64,000 nt of DNA from Defluviicoccus sp. GTDB lineage: Bacteria; Pseudomonadota; Alphaproteobacteria; MPNO01. The stretch covers positions 1-64,000 of the forward strand of contig JAJEHI010000080.1 of assembly GCA_022823775.1 (NCBI GenBank), given 5' to 3'. The first letter of the stretch is position 1. Every line of letters begins with the position of its first letter. The notes under the pieces were generated by a model. That model did not search any database, was not told the origin of the DNA, and saw nothing but the letters and a program-made list of their open reading frames with translations. Made by a program: the position numbers and the translations under genes. This document shows positions 27,685-36,253 of the stretch, one piece after another.

Positions 27685-28049
27685 GGTTTCTCGGGTCCGC
27701 CGGTTTCCACGTGTCGCGACAGGTCCATCGAATCGTGCAGAATTCGGAGAATATCGACGGTGAGCGGGTCCGTCGCGAGATCGATCCGATAAGCCACCAG
27801 ATGTCGTCCCCTTCGCCCTCGGCGTGCCACGTGCAGTGTCATAAGCCCCGGAGCGATTTCATCGCGCCGCCGCGATCCCGGCACCTCCGGCCCCGCTCTC
27901 AGCGCTTCGACCGTTTGCGTCAGAATGCCAGCATAGCGGCGTGCCTGCGCGTCCCCGAACCGATCGGACGTCCAACGAAGAATGTTCAGGAAATCGTCTT
28001 GAGCCAATGCCGACAGACGGACCCGCCATCGGAGGCCATCGCCGATCAC
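27681..28049 (-). CDS. parE: ParE/RelE-family toxin
   Basis: This 122-residue basic protein has the ParE fold pattern: LRWRVRLSALAQDDFLNILRWT, then FGDAQARRYAGILTQTVEAL, and the strand HLVAYRIDLATDPLTVDILRI at the C-terminal end, given here in part. ParE toxins poison gyrase, while RelE relatives cut mRNA; the sequence alone does not decide. It overlaps the ParD antitoxin gene by four bases (28046-28049). About 15 residues beyond the core (SRHVETGGPEKP) form an unusual tail over the MFS gene junction. Confidence 0.85.
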   Translation of the reverse strand: MIGDGLRWRVRLSALAQDDFLNILRWTSDRFGDAQARRYAGILTQTVEALRAGPEVPGSRRRDEIAPGLMTLHVARRGRRGRHLVAYRIDLATDPLTVDILRILHDSMDLSRHVETGGPEKP

Positions 28050-28360
28050 GTTCCGTCGTCGGTCGACGGCGCGGCGAGCGCTTCTTCAGCGAGGGCGGAA
28101 AGCCCGTCGCGCAGCGCTTCCGCGGTGTCGAACACGCGGTAGCGTCCCGCCGCGATGTCAGCGATGCCGGCGTCCACGGCCTCGCGCATCGCCTTGAGAC
28201 GGATTTCTTCCTCGGCCTCGCGACGTTCCACCAGCCTGAGACCCTCGCGCAATACTTCACTCGCGTTCTGATACCGACCGGACGCCACGAGCCTCGCGAC
28301 AAAGGCCGCCTGATGGTCGGAAAGGACGACGTTCCGCGTGGGAATGACCGGATCCTCCAA
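28046..28360 (-). CDS. parD: ParD-family antitoxin, unusual start codon
   Basis: This is the 104-residue partner of the toxin. The N-terminal ribbon-helix-helix reads RNVVLSDHQAAFVARLVASG with YQNASEVLREGLRLVERRE next, the classic ParD pattern, followed by a charged toxin-binding tail. No ATG or GTG fits the start. TTG at 28360 opens the frame, but the strong GGAGG sits directly on top of it. The ATT codon six codons in (28345) lies eight bases after GGAGG, an ideal spacing. Either start is rare. A palindrome suitable for autoregulation lies just upstream (28372-28386). Confidence 0.85.
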   Translation of the reverse strand: MEDPVIPTRNVVLSDHQAAFVARLVASGRYQNASEVLREGLRLVERREAEEEIRLKAMREAVDAGIADIAAGRYRVFDTAEALRDGLSALAEEALAAPSTDDGT

Positions 28361-28371
28361 TAGCGCGGTGT

Positions 28372-28386
28372 TGGCATATTATGCCA
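28372..28386 (-). promoter_or_regulatory. 15-bp palindrome TGGCATATTATGCCA, likely ParD operator
   Basis: The sequence is a perfect odd palindrome (seven-base arms around one central base) and contains a TATTAT/ATAATA -10-like core. It lies 12 bases upstream of the first codon of the antitoxin gene. ParD proteins bind such sites to repress their operon. The position and symmetry are observed; the role is inferred. Confidence 0.6.
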
Positions 28387-28530
28387 TCTATACCGTTGTG
28401 CAAAGCCTTTGAAGTCTCTTCCGCGCGCCGAACGCATTGCGGCACTCGCCGCAATGCCGGATAGTCGCCATGCGACAATGCCCCGACCCGAAACCCTGTC
28501 CGTCAAGCGCCCTCCGCGCGCGAGGGCGCG

Positions 28531-29157
28531 GTGACATCCGGGCTTCGCCTGGAACGCGGCGGCGATCCGACGCTGGTCGGGATCGAAGCGGTCAACGCCG
28601 CTCTCTCGCCTTTCGGCGCCCGGGTCTGGCCGCTCGATCTCGGAGGGATTGCGCCGGGCATCCGCCGGCTGCTGGACCTGCCGACGCTCGACGCCGCGCA
28701 GTCGCAACGGATCGAGGCCGCCTTTCTGCTCTCGCGCGAGGCGTTGCTCGCGAAGCTGGCCGAGGCCGGCCGGTCGCCGCACGTGCCGGGCGGCGGGGCG
28801 CTCGCGACCGAGGTCGCCAACCACGGCTATGCCTACCCGCAGCTCTTCGTCGTCGAGGAAGGCGCCGACTACACCCGCTTCGACAGGTTCCACGTCAATG
28901 TCGCCGGGGACGGCACGGCGGTCGACGAGGTGATGCAGATCCTGTCGGGCGGCGGCGTGCGCATCCTCCAGCGACTGCCGGGCGAGGAACCGGTAACGCT
29001 CACTCTGGATTGCCCGTCCCCCGACCGGGGCTGGACCGTCACCTATGACGGCGCGGTCTCCCACATCGGCAGCATGTCCTCGGCCGCTCCGGGGACCAAG
29101 GCGCTGATGCAGGTGTTCGGCCCCGCGCGCTGGACCATGCGGTACGACGAAGACTGA
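28531..29157 (+). CDS. Conserved-looking hypothetical protein
   Basis: This frame from GTG 28531 encodes 208 residues with normal codon usage for the window. The N-terminal half is helical (LGGIAPGIRRLLDLPTLDAA, then AAFLLSREALLAKLAEAG). The second half looks beta-rich, with YAYPQLFVVEEGADYTRFDR, FHVNVAGDGTAVDEVMQILS and a tail GPARWTMRYDED. There is no signal peptide or membrane segment. I do not recognise the family; the central FDRFHVNVAGDGTAVDEV could belong to a small-ligand-binding beta barrel. A cupin gene follows 255 bases later on the same strand, and the gene is divergent from parDE. Confidence 0.6.
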   Translation: MTSGLRLERGGDPTLVGIEAVNAALSPFGARVWPLDLGGIAPGIRRLLDLPTLDAAQSQRIEAAFLLSREALLAKLAEAGRSPHVPGGGALATEVANHGYAYPQLFVVEEGADYTRFDRFHVNVAGDGTAVDEVMQILSGGGVRILQRLPGEEPVTLTLDCPSPDRGWTVTYDGAVSHIGSMSSAAPGTKALMQVFGPARWTMRYDED

Positions 29158-29412
29158 TCGGTCGCCCCGGCTTCCGGTCAGGTCTTCCTATTCCGACCGC
29201 AAAAAAACGGTATTGGCGGCCCCGCCGCGTCCGACCCATTTCGGTTCGTGAACGCCCATGACGGACGGGAGCGATCCGATGCCGAACGAGCCAAGCCGCC
29301 TGAGACGGTTCGCCGCCGTGGCCGGATACCGCCGTCGGCCGACCTTTCGCCACGAGACTAGGGACCGCATGGAGCCTTCCTCCCCGACATCCGCAATTCG
29401 CTGGAGGACACG

Positions 29413-30000
29413 ATGCAGGAACTGACCGCCGCAAGGGCGGAGACCGTGACCGGGCGGCCGTCGCCGGAAAAGGTTTTTCTGTTCGAGTCGGCCCTCTGGG
29501 GGCCTCCGAGGAATTCGGACGCGATCTTTTTCGAAATGCGGCCGGCCTTTTGCACCGGCGGCTTTCCCCTGCCGCGCTACCGCGGCAACCACGCGCTGAT
29601 CGTCGACGCCGGCCGGACGCTGCCCCCGCGCGGCGGCTACGTCGACGATGCCGGCCGAAACGGGCATGTCGACGGCTGCTCGTCCTCGCTGCTCATCGTG
29701 CCGCCGCGCAAGGGGGATCCGTGGGTGAATCATCTCCACGTCGCCGCGGGCACGGTGCAGGCCCAGCATCACCACCCGAGCGACCGGATCGGGATGGTGG
29801 TCCGGGGCCGCGGCCTGGCTCACCATGAGGCGGGTTCGCCGATGATCCTCTACCCCGGAAAGGCATGGAAGGTCTTCGCCGGCGAGCGCCATTATTTCGA
29901 GACCCGGGAGTCGTCGCTCGACGTGCTGGTGTTCCACCCGGACAGCGCCTGGGGCCCGACGGACGAAGCGCATCGGATGCTGAATGCGACTATTATATGA
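29413..30000 (+). CDS. Cupin-like protein
   Basis: This 195-residue protein carries a cupin-type metal site in QHHHPSDRIGMVVRGRGLAHH (three adjacent histidines, residues around 118-120), followed by the second motif region PGKAWKVFAGERHYFETRE. The spacing differs from the classic G-x5-H-x-H-x3,4-E pattern, so it is a divergent cupin. The N-terminal half (FPLPRYRGNHALIVDAGRTL) has no clear match. GGAGG lies at the right distance before ATG 29413. Its start is 255 bases after the hypothetical gene; that gap holds nothing recognisable. Substrate unknown. Confidence 0.65.
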   Translation: MQELTAARAETVTGRPSPEKVFLFESALWGPPRNSDAIFFEMRPAFCTGGFPLPRYRGNHALIVDAGRTLPPRGGYVDDAGRNGHVDGCSSSLLIVPPRKGDPWVNHLHVAAGTVQAQHHHPSDRIGMVVRGRGLAHHEAGSPMILYPGKAWKVFAGERHYFETRESSLDVLVFHPDSAWGPTDEAHRMLNATII

Positions 30001-30039
30001 GCGGCGCATCGGGACGCCTCGCCAGGGGAGCGCGATCGT

Positions 30040-30768
30040 TTGAACAGACCGGCCGTCCGGGACATCGTGATCGTCCACAGTTCCGACATTCATGTGGACG
30101 ACGGCTACACCGCGCGTGTCCATGGCGGCGACGGAGCGCGCGGGCTCGAATGCGTGCTGGATACCGCTTCCGCGCTCGCCGCCGATCTGGTGCTGCTGGC
30201 GGGCGACGTGTTCGAGCACAACCGCCTGCCCGACCCCCTCCTCCAACGCGCCGCGGGGCTGCTGGAGGGCTGCGGCATCCCGATCGTCGTGCTGCCCGGC
30301 AACCACGACCCGCTGACACCCGATTCCGCGTACCGCCGCTGCGGCATGGGCGATGCCGACAACGTTCACATCCTCGGCCTGACCCACGACCGCGCGGTGC
30401 AATTCTCCGAGATCGACCTCGAAGTCTGGGGCATCGCGCACCGCGATTACGGCAACATGGCACCGCTCTCGGCCGCGCGGCCGCGCACGACGCGCTGGCA
30501 GGTGGCGATGGCGCACGGCCATTACGAGGGCGAGACGGACACGGGCGCGGCGCACCGCCCGTCCTGGATCGTCACGGACGCCGAGATCGCGGCGACCGGC
30601 GCGGACTATGTCGCCCTCGGCCACTGGAACCGCCCGGTCCGGGTCGGCAACGGCGCGGTCCCCGCCTGGTATTCCGGCTCGCCCGACCTCGCCAAGACGG
30701 TCAACCGCGTGGCGCTCGCGGCCGACGGCACCGTCAGGGTGAGCCGCGAGAAGATCGTCTGGGATTAG
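30040..30768 (+). CDS. Calcineurin-like metallophosphoesterase (SbcD/YkuE-like)
   Basis: This 242-residue enzyme has the dinuclear-metal motifs in order: SSDIHVDD (Asp16, His18), LAGDVFEHN (Asp56), LPGNHD (87-90), MAHGHYEG and ALGHWN. It lacks the cap and DNA-binding extensions of SbcD nucleases, so it is probably a small phosphodiesterase or phosphatase; DNA repair exonuclease labels for relatives are transferred only by homology. It starts with TTG 30040, chosen because AGGGGAG lies 7-13 bases upstream and the first motif follows directly. It is soluble, with no signal peptide. Confidence 0.85.
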   Translation: MNRPAVRDIVIVHSSDIHVDDGYTARVHGGDGARGLECVLDTASALAADLVLLAGDVFEHNRLPDPLLQRAAGLLEGCGIPIVVLPGNHDPLTPDSAYRRCGMGDADNVHILGLTHDRAVQFSEIDLEVWGIAHRDYGNMAPLSAARPRTTRWQVAMAHGHYEGETDTGAAHRPSWIVTDAEIAATGADYVALGHWNRPVRVGNGAVPAWYSGSPDLAKTVNRVALAADGTVRVSREKIVWD

Positions 30769-30866
30769 GCCGTCCCTCGCCGACTCGTCGGTCATCGGCA
30801 CGCTTGTCTGAGTTTGCCGGCCTTCGTCCAATCGACGAACACGGGTCCTGCCGCTGCCTGTTCCAC

Positions 30867-31949
30867 TCACATTAAGTGAGATAAACGCATTCGGCCGGTA
30901 CTCGCACCCCGGTGGAACGCTACAATGTGCTCCGGTTCCGACATGAACCAAACGAAAGACCGCCACGCCAGCTCGCCTACCGACCCTTTGAACGCCGCGT
31001 CATCGCGATCCGAATAGGCCGTCACGAACGCGACTTGATCCTCGGTGAACCCCGCTTCTGCCGCAATCGTCACCAGTGCTGCTTGCCGCGTCTCGCTGAC
31101 CGGACCGGCCGTTGCTACGACTTCGACGAATACGAGCAACGGTTCCACCGGCCCGAGATCGACCAAGATCAGATCGGGCAGGTTCCGGTCCGGCTGAATA
31201 GCCAAGCCGACTTCCTTGGCCAGAAGGTCATCCCGCGCCACCACCTGGTTCCGGCTCTCGCTGAGCCAGATCACGCCCGGCTGTTCGAGGAACCGCCCCG
31301 CGAACTCCTCGACCACCGCCTTGGAAATCACGGAACTCGGCCCGGGCTCCATGTGGCGAGTTTCCCCGTTTGGAAACGTCACGAGCACTCTTCCCTCGCG
31401 GGCGACAGCACCACGGCGCATGATCGCTACGCGTGCCAGCGCACCGCCGGAGAGATGTGCCTTCCGCCATTCGTCGATTGCCGATTGCAAGCCATCTCCC
31501 GCCAGCACCGGATCGAACAACTTCGCGAACTCCGTTGACAATGCGTAGCGTGGCCGAGGCGATGTTGTCGGGAGCCCTTCGCGTTCCGTGACCGCGCCCA
31601 AGCGCACCAAGCCTTCGCGCAACGTCTCGTCGCGGATCGGTTCGCGCGTATTGGCCGCATACCAGCGCCGGGCGACCATGTCTGTGTCGGAGCGAGTGGA
31701 TTCCTCCCGCCACAATTCCCTGGCCGCGTCGTTCACCAACCCAGCCTGCGCGTCCGTCATCCTCGTCACTTGATCGGGCCGCACCCAGTTGCCGGCCGAT
31801 TCGACCGCGCCGACATACAGCATGACGAATACCGTCTTGGCCGCCATTTCGCGCGTAACGTAGTTTCGATTCGGGGTTCCTTCAGGAAAAATACTCCGCA
31901 GTCGCCGGTGGATTTCTGGGACCGGCAGCATCGGCGGCAATGGCATCAT
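30867..31949 (-). CDS. BsuBI/PstI-family type II restriction endonuclease
   Basis: This 360-residue protein matches the BsuBI/PstI endonuclease family. An N-terminal helical recognition domain includes EIHRRLRSIFPEGTPNRNYV. The C-terminal nuclease domain includes PDLILVDLGP, VFVEVVATAGPVSE, VAFVTAYSDRD and LAWRSFVWFMSEPEHIV. The Asp and Glu of the first two segments are the likely PD-(D/E)XK catalytic residues. Known members cut CTGCAG; this enzyme's site is inferred to be the same or similar. The start overlaps the methyltransferase stop (ATGA at 31946-31949), so both are translated together. GC content is clearly lower than in neighbouring genes, suggesting transfer. Confidence 0.88.
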   Translation of the reverse strand: MMPLPPMLPVPEIHRRLRSIFPEGTPNRNYVTREMAAKTVFVMLYVGAVESAGNWVRPDQVTRMTDAQAGLVNDAARELWREESTRSDTDMVARRWYAANTREPIRDETLREGLVRLGAVTEREGLPTTSPRPRYALSTEFAKLFDPVLAGDGLQSAIDEWRKAHLSGGALARVAIMRRGAVAREGRVLVTFPNGETRHMEPGPSSVISKAVVEEFAGRFLEQPGVIWLSESRNQVVARDDLLAKEVGLAIQPDRNLPDLILVDLGPVEPLLVFVEVVATAGPVSETRQAALVTIAAEAGFTEDQVAFVTAYSDRDDAAFKGSVGELAWRSFVWFMSEPEHIVAFHRGASTGRMRLSHLM

Positions 31950-33754
31950 CCCGCCCCGTCGCTGTAGAGGCGTTCGACCGCGCACTCCAGCGTCTTGCGA
32001 TTGGCGCATTCATTCACCAAGCGCTCGATCTCCCTCATGCCTTCCGGTGGCGGCAACGGCAACGCCTGCAACTCATATGCCGAAACGGCGACGCTGCCGT
32101 TTATGCAGCGAAACACCTGATCGACCGTATTGCTGTTCAAGAGGGCAGCCAACGCCGCAGGCGCCACCTTCGGTGCGTCATCGAGCGGTTTGATCATGTT
32201 CAGGTGGTTCTCGACGACTACCGCGCCGTGGGCTTCGACGAACGATGTCGGCAATACGGCCGCGATCAAACGCCTGCACTGCTCTTTTGCCGTCGTCCGT
32301 TGGAGAAGCACGCAGGGAAAGTCGGTCACAACCCACCGCTCCCTCGCTCCGGGCTGAAAATACGGTTTGTGAGCCCGCTCCTTTGCCCGGAACTCGAACG
32401 TACCGTCGGAGCGTACCGCCTCCGCCCAGATCAGCGGGTACCGACCCTTTCCCGGTTTGTCCCTCAAGCTCTTCTTGTGACGGTTCCAGACCAGAGGTCC
32501 CGTGCTGACAGTGTAGCCGTAATCGGCCAGCCGGTACGGCGAGCCCTTGACTTGGCGGACCAGCACGCTCTGTGCCGCCGTACGCGGCACAATCCACGGA
32601 TCGTGGGCCGGTTCGGGCAACTTGAACGAGCCCGCGACGGTCGTCCCAATCGATCCATCCGACTTTGGCGCAATCAAGTTGACGGTACTCTCCCCGGGGC
32701 TCCGTCCCCGGCGGTATACGGCGAGTAGCGTTTCCTGAAGCACGTCGTCGAAGACCCCTCGCCGTTCCGTCAAGAAATCCAGGCTCACGGGCGGCGCCTC
32801 TCGGCTGAGAAGACCGCGAAGCGCCTTGAAGTACTCTCCGGCGAGAAAGCTCGTCGGCGTCACATAGGCAACGATCCCGCCGGGCTGTGCCAACCGGAGA
32901 GCAAGGTCGGTGAACACGCCGTAAAGATTGGCATGTCCGAAAAGGCTGCGGCCGAACTTCTCGCGAAGCTCCGACGATAACCGCACCCGTCGGTATGGGG
33001 GATTGCCGACGACGAGATCATACCCCGGTCTTCCGGGAGTCTGTCCCAAGCTATCGCAAACACGCACGACAGAACGCAGTCGCTTTTCCGCCTCGTGGCA
33101 TAGGTCGGAAAGTGTCACGTCGAGGAATACCCGCGACATCCAAGCCGCGAACGGGTCCAGCTCGAACCCGCGCAAACGACGCTCAATGCTGTCCAACACG
33201 GTCGCCGGGTCATCGTCGGGCCGGCCATCCGCCATGCGGCGCGCTACCGGCGACAGGAAGGCGCCTCCGCCACAGGCAGGGTCCAGTACTCGCGCGGAAT
33301 GCCAGTCAACCCCGGCTTCCGTCGCCAGGTCCAACAACCGTTCGCACAACGCGGGCGGCGTGTAGTACGCCCCGTGAGCGGTCTGAAATTTGTCCGGCAT
33401 CATTCCGGTATAGAGCATGCCGATCGCATAGGCGGCGTCCGCGGCATCCGCGCCGACCACAGTCGTTCCGAGGTTTTCCGCCAGCTTTGCGGTTTCTTCC
33501 GGCAGTGACGCTCGACCCATTCCGGACGGCAGTGGACGAAGCCGCCAAAGGTGGCCGGACACGGTCCCAAGCTCCCGCCAATAGGCGCATAGAGCCCTAT
33601 AGACCGCTGCACGCGCGAACTCTAACCGGTCTTCACATTCCTTCCCCGATACAATCGCTTGGGCGCTCAGCAGACACGCTTCGATGGCTTGCCTGGCAGA
33701 GGTTGTCTCGGTCGGATCCGCAACGTTCGCCCGCATTTTGGCTTCGGTGCTCAC
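31946..33754 (-). CDS. N6-adenine DNA methyltransferase of the BsuBI/PstI-type system
   Basis: This 602-residue enzyme has SAM-binding motif I DPACGGGAF (158-166) and the catalytic NPPY motif IV (251-254), the order of gamma-class amino-methyltransferases. The TAHGAYYTPPALCERLLD segment in front is typical. It protects host DNA from the endonuclease encoded immediately downstream. In the PstI/BsuBI group the modified site is CTGCAG. It starts with GTG 33754. The 134 bases upstream are AT-rich and contain TTGACT at 33820-33825 on this strand, a possible -35 box, but no good -10. No controller (C) protein gene is present. Confidence 0.9.
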   Translation of the reverse strand: MSTEAKMRANVADPTETTSARQAIEACLLSAQAIVSGKECEDRLEFARAAVYRALCAYWRELGTVSGHLWRLRPLPSGMGRASLPEETAKLAENLGTTVVGADAADAAYAIGMLYTGMMPDKFQTAHGAYYTPPALCERLLDLATEAGVDWHSARVLDPACGGGAFLSPVARRMADGRPDDDPATVLDSIERRLRGFELDPFAAWMSRVFLDVTLSDLCHEAEKRLRSVVRVCDSLGQTPGRPGYDLVVGNPPYRRVRLSSELREKFGRSLFGHANLYGVFTDLALRLAQPGGIVAYVTPTSFLAGEYFKALRGLLSREAPPVSLDFLTERRGVFDDVLQETLLAVYRRGRSPGESTVNLIAPKSDGSIGTTVAGSFKLPEPAHDPWIVPRTAAQSVLVRQVKGSPYRLADYGYTVSTGPLVWNRHKKSLRDKPGKGRYPLIWAEAVRSDGTFEFRAKERAHKPYFQPGARERWVVTDFPCVLLQRTTAKEQCRRLIAAVLPTSFVEAHGAVVVENHLNMIKPLDDAPKVAPAALAALLNSNTVDQVFRCINGSVAVSAYELQALPLPPPEGMREIERLVNECANRKTLECAVERLYSDGAG

Positions 33755-33888
33755 GATGTCCAGCCCATCTGCACAAACCCGCTATGGCCAGTGAACAGGA
33801 TGCGACTGGCCGCTACCAAGTCAAGCATTTTTGAGAACAAAAATAGAACATTTCATGAGGGCTTAGGCGTTCGCAAAGCGCGCGCGCC

Positions 33889-34428
33889 TCACCCCTCCGG
33901 CGGGAAGCGGCACTCCGCGATGTAGTTCGAGCCGGACCGGCCCAGCGTGCTGGAGAACAGCGTGAAGTGGGCGACGGTGAACGGGACGGCGCGGAACAGG
34001 GTGTTGGCGGCGAGCCAGTCGCGCACCTCGCCGGGCCGGCCCCGGTTGAGCCGCGCCACGGTCACGTGAGGCCGGAACTTCCGCCCCTCGGGCGGCTGGC
34101 CGGCGCGGACCGCCGCGGCTTCGATCCGGTCGCGCAGCCGGGCGAGCGCCGGCTCGGGCTCGACCCCGAGCCAGACCGCGCTCACCCGCCCGCCGCGCTC
34201 GAAATGTCCGGCGCCGGAAAGCGTCACCGGAAAGGGTTCGAAGCGGATCGCGGCGGCCTCCCCGGCGATGTATTCCATCGCGGGCTCGTCCACCTCGCCG
34301 ACGAAGCGGAGCGTGATGTGGAGATTTTCCGGCGCCACCCAGCGCGCCCGGTCGATTCCGGCCGAAATCGCCGCGATTCGCATGCGGAGCTCGCCCAGCA
34401 ACTCCAGGCCGAAGAAAAGACGGATCAT
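33889..34428 (-). CDS. thpR: RNA 2',3'-cyclic phosphodiesterase (LigT family)
   Basis: This 179-residue 2H-phosphoesterase has both catalytic HxTx motifs: HITL at 37-40 and HVTV at 121-124. It starts MIRLFFGLELLGEL, the usual N-terminus. ThpR opens 2',3'-cyclic phosphates to 2'-phosphates in RNA and can ligate tRNA halves in vitro; its cellular job is unclear. Its length matches the family. The FIST-domain gene upstream on the same strand is 11 bases away, so they are probably co-transcribed. GC composition returns to the window norm here, marking the edge of the restriction-modification insert. Confidence 0.92.
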   Translation of the reverse strand: MIRLFFGLELLGELRMRIAAISAGIDRARWVAPENLHITLRFVGEVDEPAMEYIAGEAAAIRFEPFPVTLSGAGHFERGGRVSAVWLGVEPEPALARLRDRIEAAAVRAGQPPEGRKFRPHVTVARLNRGRPGEVRDWLAANTLFRAVPFTVAHFTLFSSTLGRSGSNYIAECRFPPEG

Positions 34429-34439
34429 CGGGCCGCCGT

Positions 34440-35567
34440 CTAGCGGATCAGCGTGAGCACGCCGGTATAGCCATAGAGCCGGTTGTTGGAGATCTCGCCG
34501 TTCGCGTAGAAGCCGACGATGGGCACGTCCCGGCCCACCGCCGAGGCGACGGCGGTCATCTCCTGGTCGTCGCGGGAGAACATGTTGGGCCCGCGCGCGA
34601 CGCAGGAATAGTAGAGCCCCGCGCTGGCCCCATCGCCGGCCCGGCCGGTCACGTCGCCCAGCATGCGTTCGAGGTCGGTGAAGGCGCTCGGCCCGTCGCG
34701 GCGCACGAACAGGATCTTGTCGCCTGCGTTCAGACGCTCGCCGATCGACAGCCAGCCGTTATTGGGGTCGATGCCCATCACGTTGCGCACCAGGTAGTCG
34801 GCCGTGTCGCTGCCGGCGATGGGAAGGGCCGCGTGGATATAGCCCCCGACCCGTTCCAGGTTGCGCGCAAGAACCTCGCCGATGTCCTCCTTGAACACGT
34901 CGAGCGCGGGCCGGCCGTTGAGCTCGTAGAGCACGTTGTCGCGGGCCTTGGTCACGTCGTGCACCTCGCCGATGGGGGTGCAGCCCTGGCTCAGCCCGGT
35001 CGTCGCGCCGACGTCCCCGGCCAGCAGCACGCCGGAGAGCCCGCCCTCGACGATTTCGCCCGCGACCTGGCTGAACGCGCCCCTGGACGCGGTCAACCCG
35101 CCGACCAGGAAGCACTCGGTATCGTCGCACAGCGAATCGATGATCGCCGGCAGAAACTGGTTGCGCGGATCGCCGTGGACGATTCCCAGCACCGGACGCC
35201 GCCGCTCTGCCCAATCGCGAATTTGTTCGGGCAGCGGCTCGCCCGGCCGCGTGATCGGCGGCAGGATCCGGTAGCTGTCCTCCGGAACATCTCCGACCAG
35301 GACCGCCATCGCGGCGGTGTTGAAATACTCCTTGCCGCCGACGCAGACCCCGAAGCCGATCGTGCCGACCCAGTCCGAGATCCCGGTCGCGTCCTTCAGC
35401 CGCTCGACGATCTTCTCGAACGAATCGGCGAGCAGGTCGGTCGCGTAGACGAAGCCGAGCGTCGCGCCGGCGGTGGAGCCGAGCTGCTCGATGCAGCGCT
35501 CGGCGATGCTTTCCCAGTCGCCGCCGCCAGCGTGGCCGGAGCGGAAGCCCTGCGTCTGGATCGTCAT
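34440..35567 (-). CDS. FIST N/C-domain signal-transduction protein
   Basis: This 375-residue protein contains an N-terminal FIST domain (LGFVYATDLLADSFEKIVER, GTIGFGVCVGG, then LLAGDVGATTGLSQGCTPIG) and a FIST_C domain (MGIDPNNGWLSIGERLNAGD, YYSCVARGPNMF, PIVGFYANGEISNN). FIST proteins are thought to sense small ligands such as amino acids and are often fused to or near signalling domains. Here the two sensing domains stand alone, with no membrane or output domain. The gene lies between thpR and tesA on the same strand, all closely spaced, but no functional link is obvious. Confidence 0.85.
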   Translation of the reverse strand: MTIQTQGFRSGHAGGGDWESIAERCIEQLGSTAGATLGFVYATDLLADSFEKIVERLKDATGISDWVGTIGFGVCVGGKEYFNTAAMAVLVGDVPEDSYRILPPITRPGEPLPEQIRDWAERRRPVLGIVHGDPRNQFLPAIIDSLCDDTECFLVGGLTASRGAFSQVAGEIVEGGLSGVLLAGDVGATTGLSQGCTPIGEVHDVTKARDNVLYELNGRPALDVFKEDIGEVLARNLERVGGYIHAALPIAGSDTADYLVRNVMGIDPNNGWLSIGERLNAGDKILFVRRDGPSAFTDLERMLGDVTGRAGDGASAGLYYSCVARGPNMFSRDDQEMTAVASAVGRDVPIVGFYANGEISNNRLYGYTGVLTLIR

Positions 35568-35580
35568 GGATCCCTCTCGA

Positions 35581-36177
35581 TCACGGCAACACTCTCATAA
35601 CATAGGGCAGGATGCGCTCGACGATAACGGCGACGCCGTCCGCGTTGGGATGAATCCCATCCGCCTGGTTGAGACCCGGTTCGACGGCGACGCCGTCGAG
35701 GAAAAAGGGGTAGAGACCGACGCCGTGACGTTCGGCGAGCCGCGGATAGATGCCGTTGAACGCCTCGCCGTATTCGCGCCCCAGATTGGGCGGGGCGTAC
35801 ATCCCCGCAAGCAGCACCGGGATGCCGCGCCGCTTCAGATCGGTCAGGATGGCGTCGAGATTGTCGTAGGTCGACGCGGGGTCGATGCCGCGCAGCCCAT
35901 CGTTCGCGCCGAGCTCGACGATGGCGGCGTCGGGGCGATCGGCGAGCGACCATGCGAGCCGCGCCCGCCCGCCCGCCGAGGTGTCTCCGGCGACGCCCGA
36001 CGCGATGACCCGGACATCCTCGCGCCCCGCGGCATGAAGCGCCCGCTCGAGCTGCGCCGGGAAGGCGTCCCGGGATGCCAGTCCCCAGCCGGAGGTCAGG
36101 CTGTCGCCGAGCACCAGCAGCCGGGTGTCCTTCGCCGCCGCGGGCAGGCCGGCAACCGCCGCGAGCAAGGCGGCCAT
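35581..36177 (-). CDS. tesA: TesA-type SGNH arylesterase / lysophospholipase
   Basis: From ATG 36177 this gives 198 residues with a short signal-like start (MAALLAAVAGLPAAA), so the enzyme is probably periplasmic. SGNH residues are Ser26 in GDSL, Gly64, Asn92 in GAND, and Asp173/His176 in QADGIHPN. It hydrolyses acyl thioesters, aryl esters or lysophospholipids. The true start is uncertain: the twin-arginine-like ITRR just upstream suggests a longer signal peptide, and the next ATG at 36255 would overlap the divergent gene. Divergence from ybbA-ybbP is the same as in E. coli, supporting the assignment. Confidence 0.9.
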   Translation of the reverse strand: MAALLAAVAGLPAAAKDTRLLVLGDSLTSGWGLASRDAFPAQLERALHAAGREDVRVIASGVAGDTSAGGRARLAWSLADRPDAAIVELGANDGLRGIDPASTYDNLDAILTDLKRRGIPVLLAGMYAPPNLGREYGEAFNGIYPRLAERHGVGLYPFFLDGVAVEPGLNQADGIHPNADGVAVIVERILPYVMRVLP

Positions 36178-36253
36178 CAGCGCCCGCCGTGTGATATTGA
36201 TTCCCCGCGCGAAACCGCCATATCGAGCCCTGTAACCCGACCGACCGCAGGAC

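Noticed and set aside
29158-29412. Possible 56-codon ORF from ATG 29258
   Set aside because: It would overlap the cupin start and its translation is Arg-rich with no family features; the cupin start has a better ribosome-binding site.
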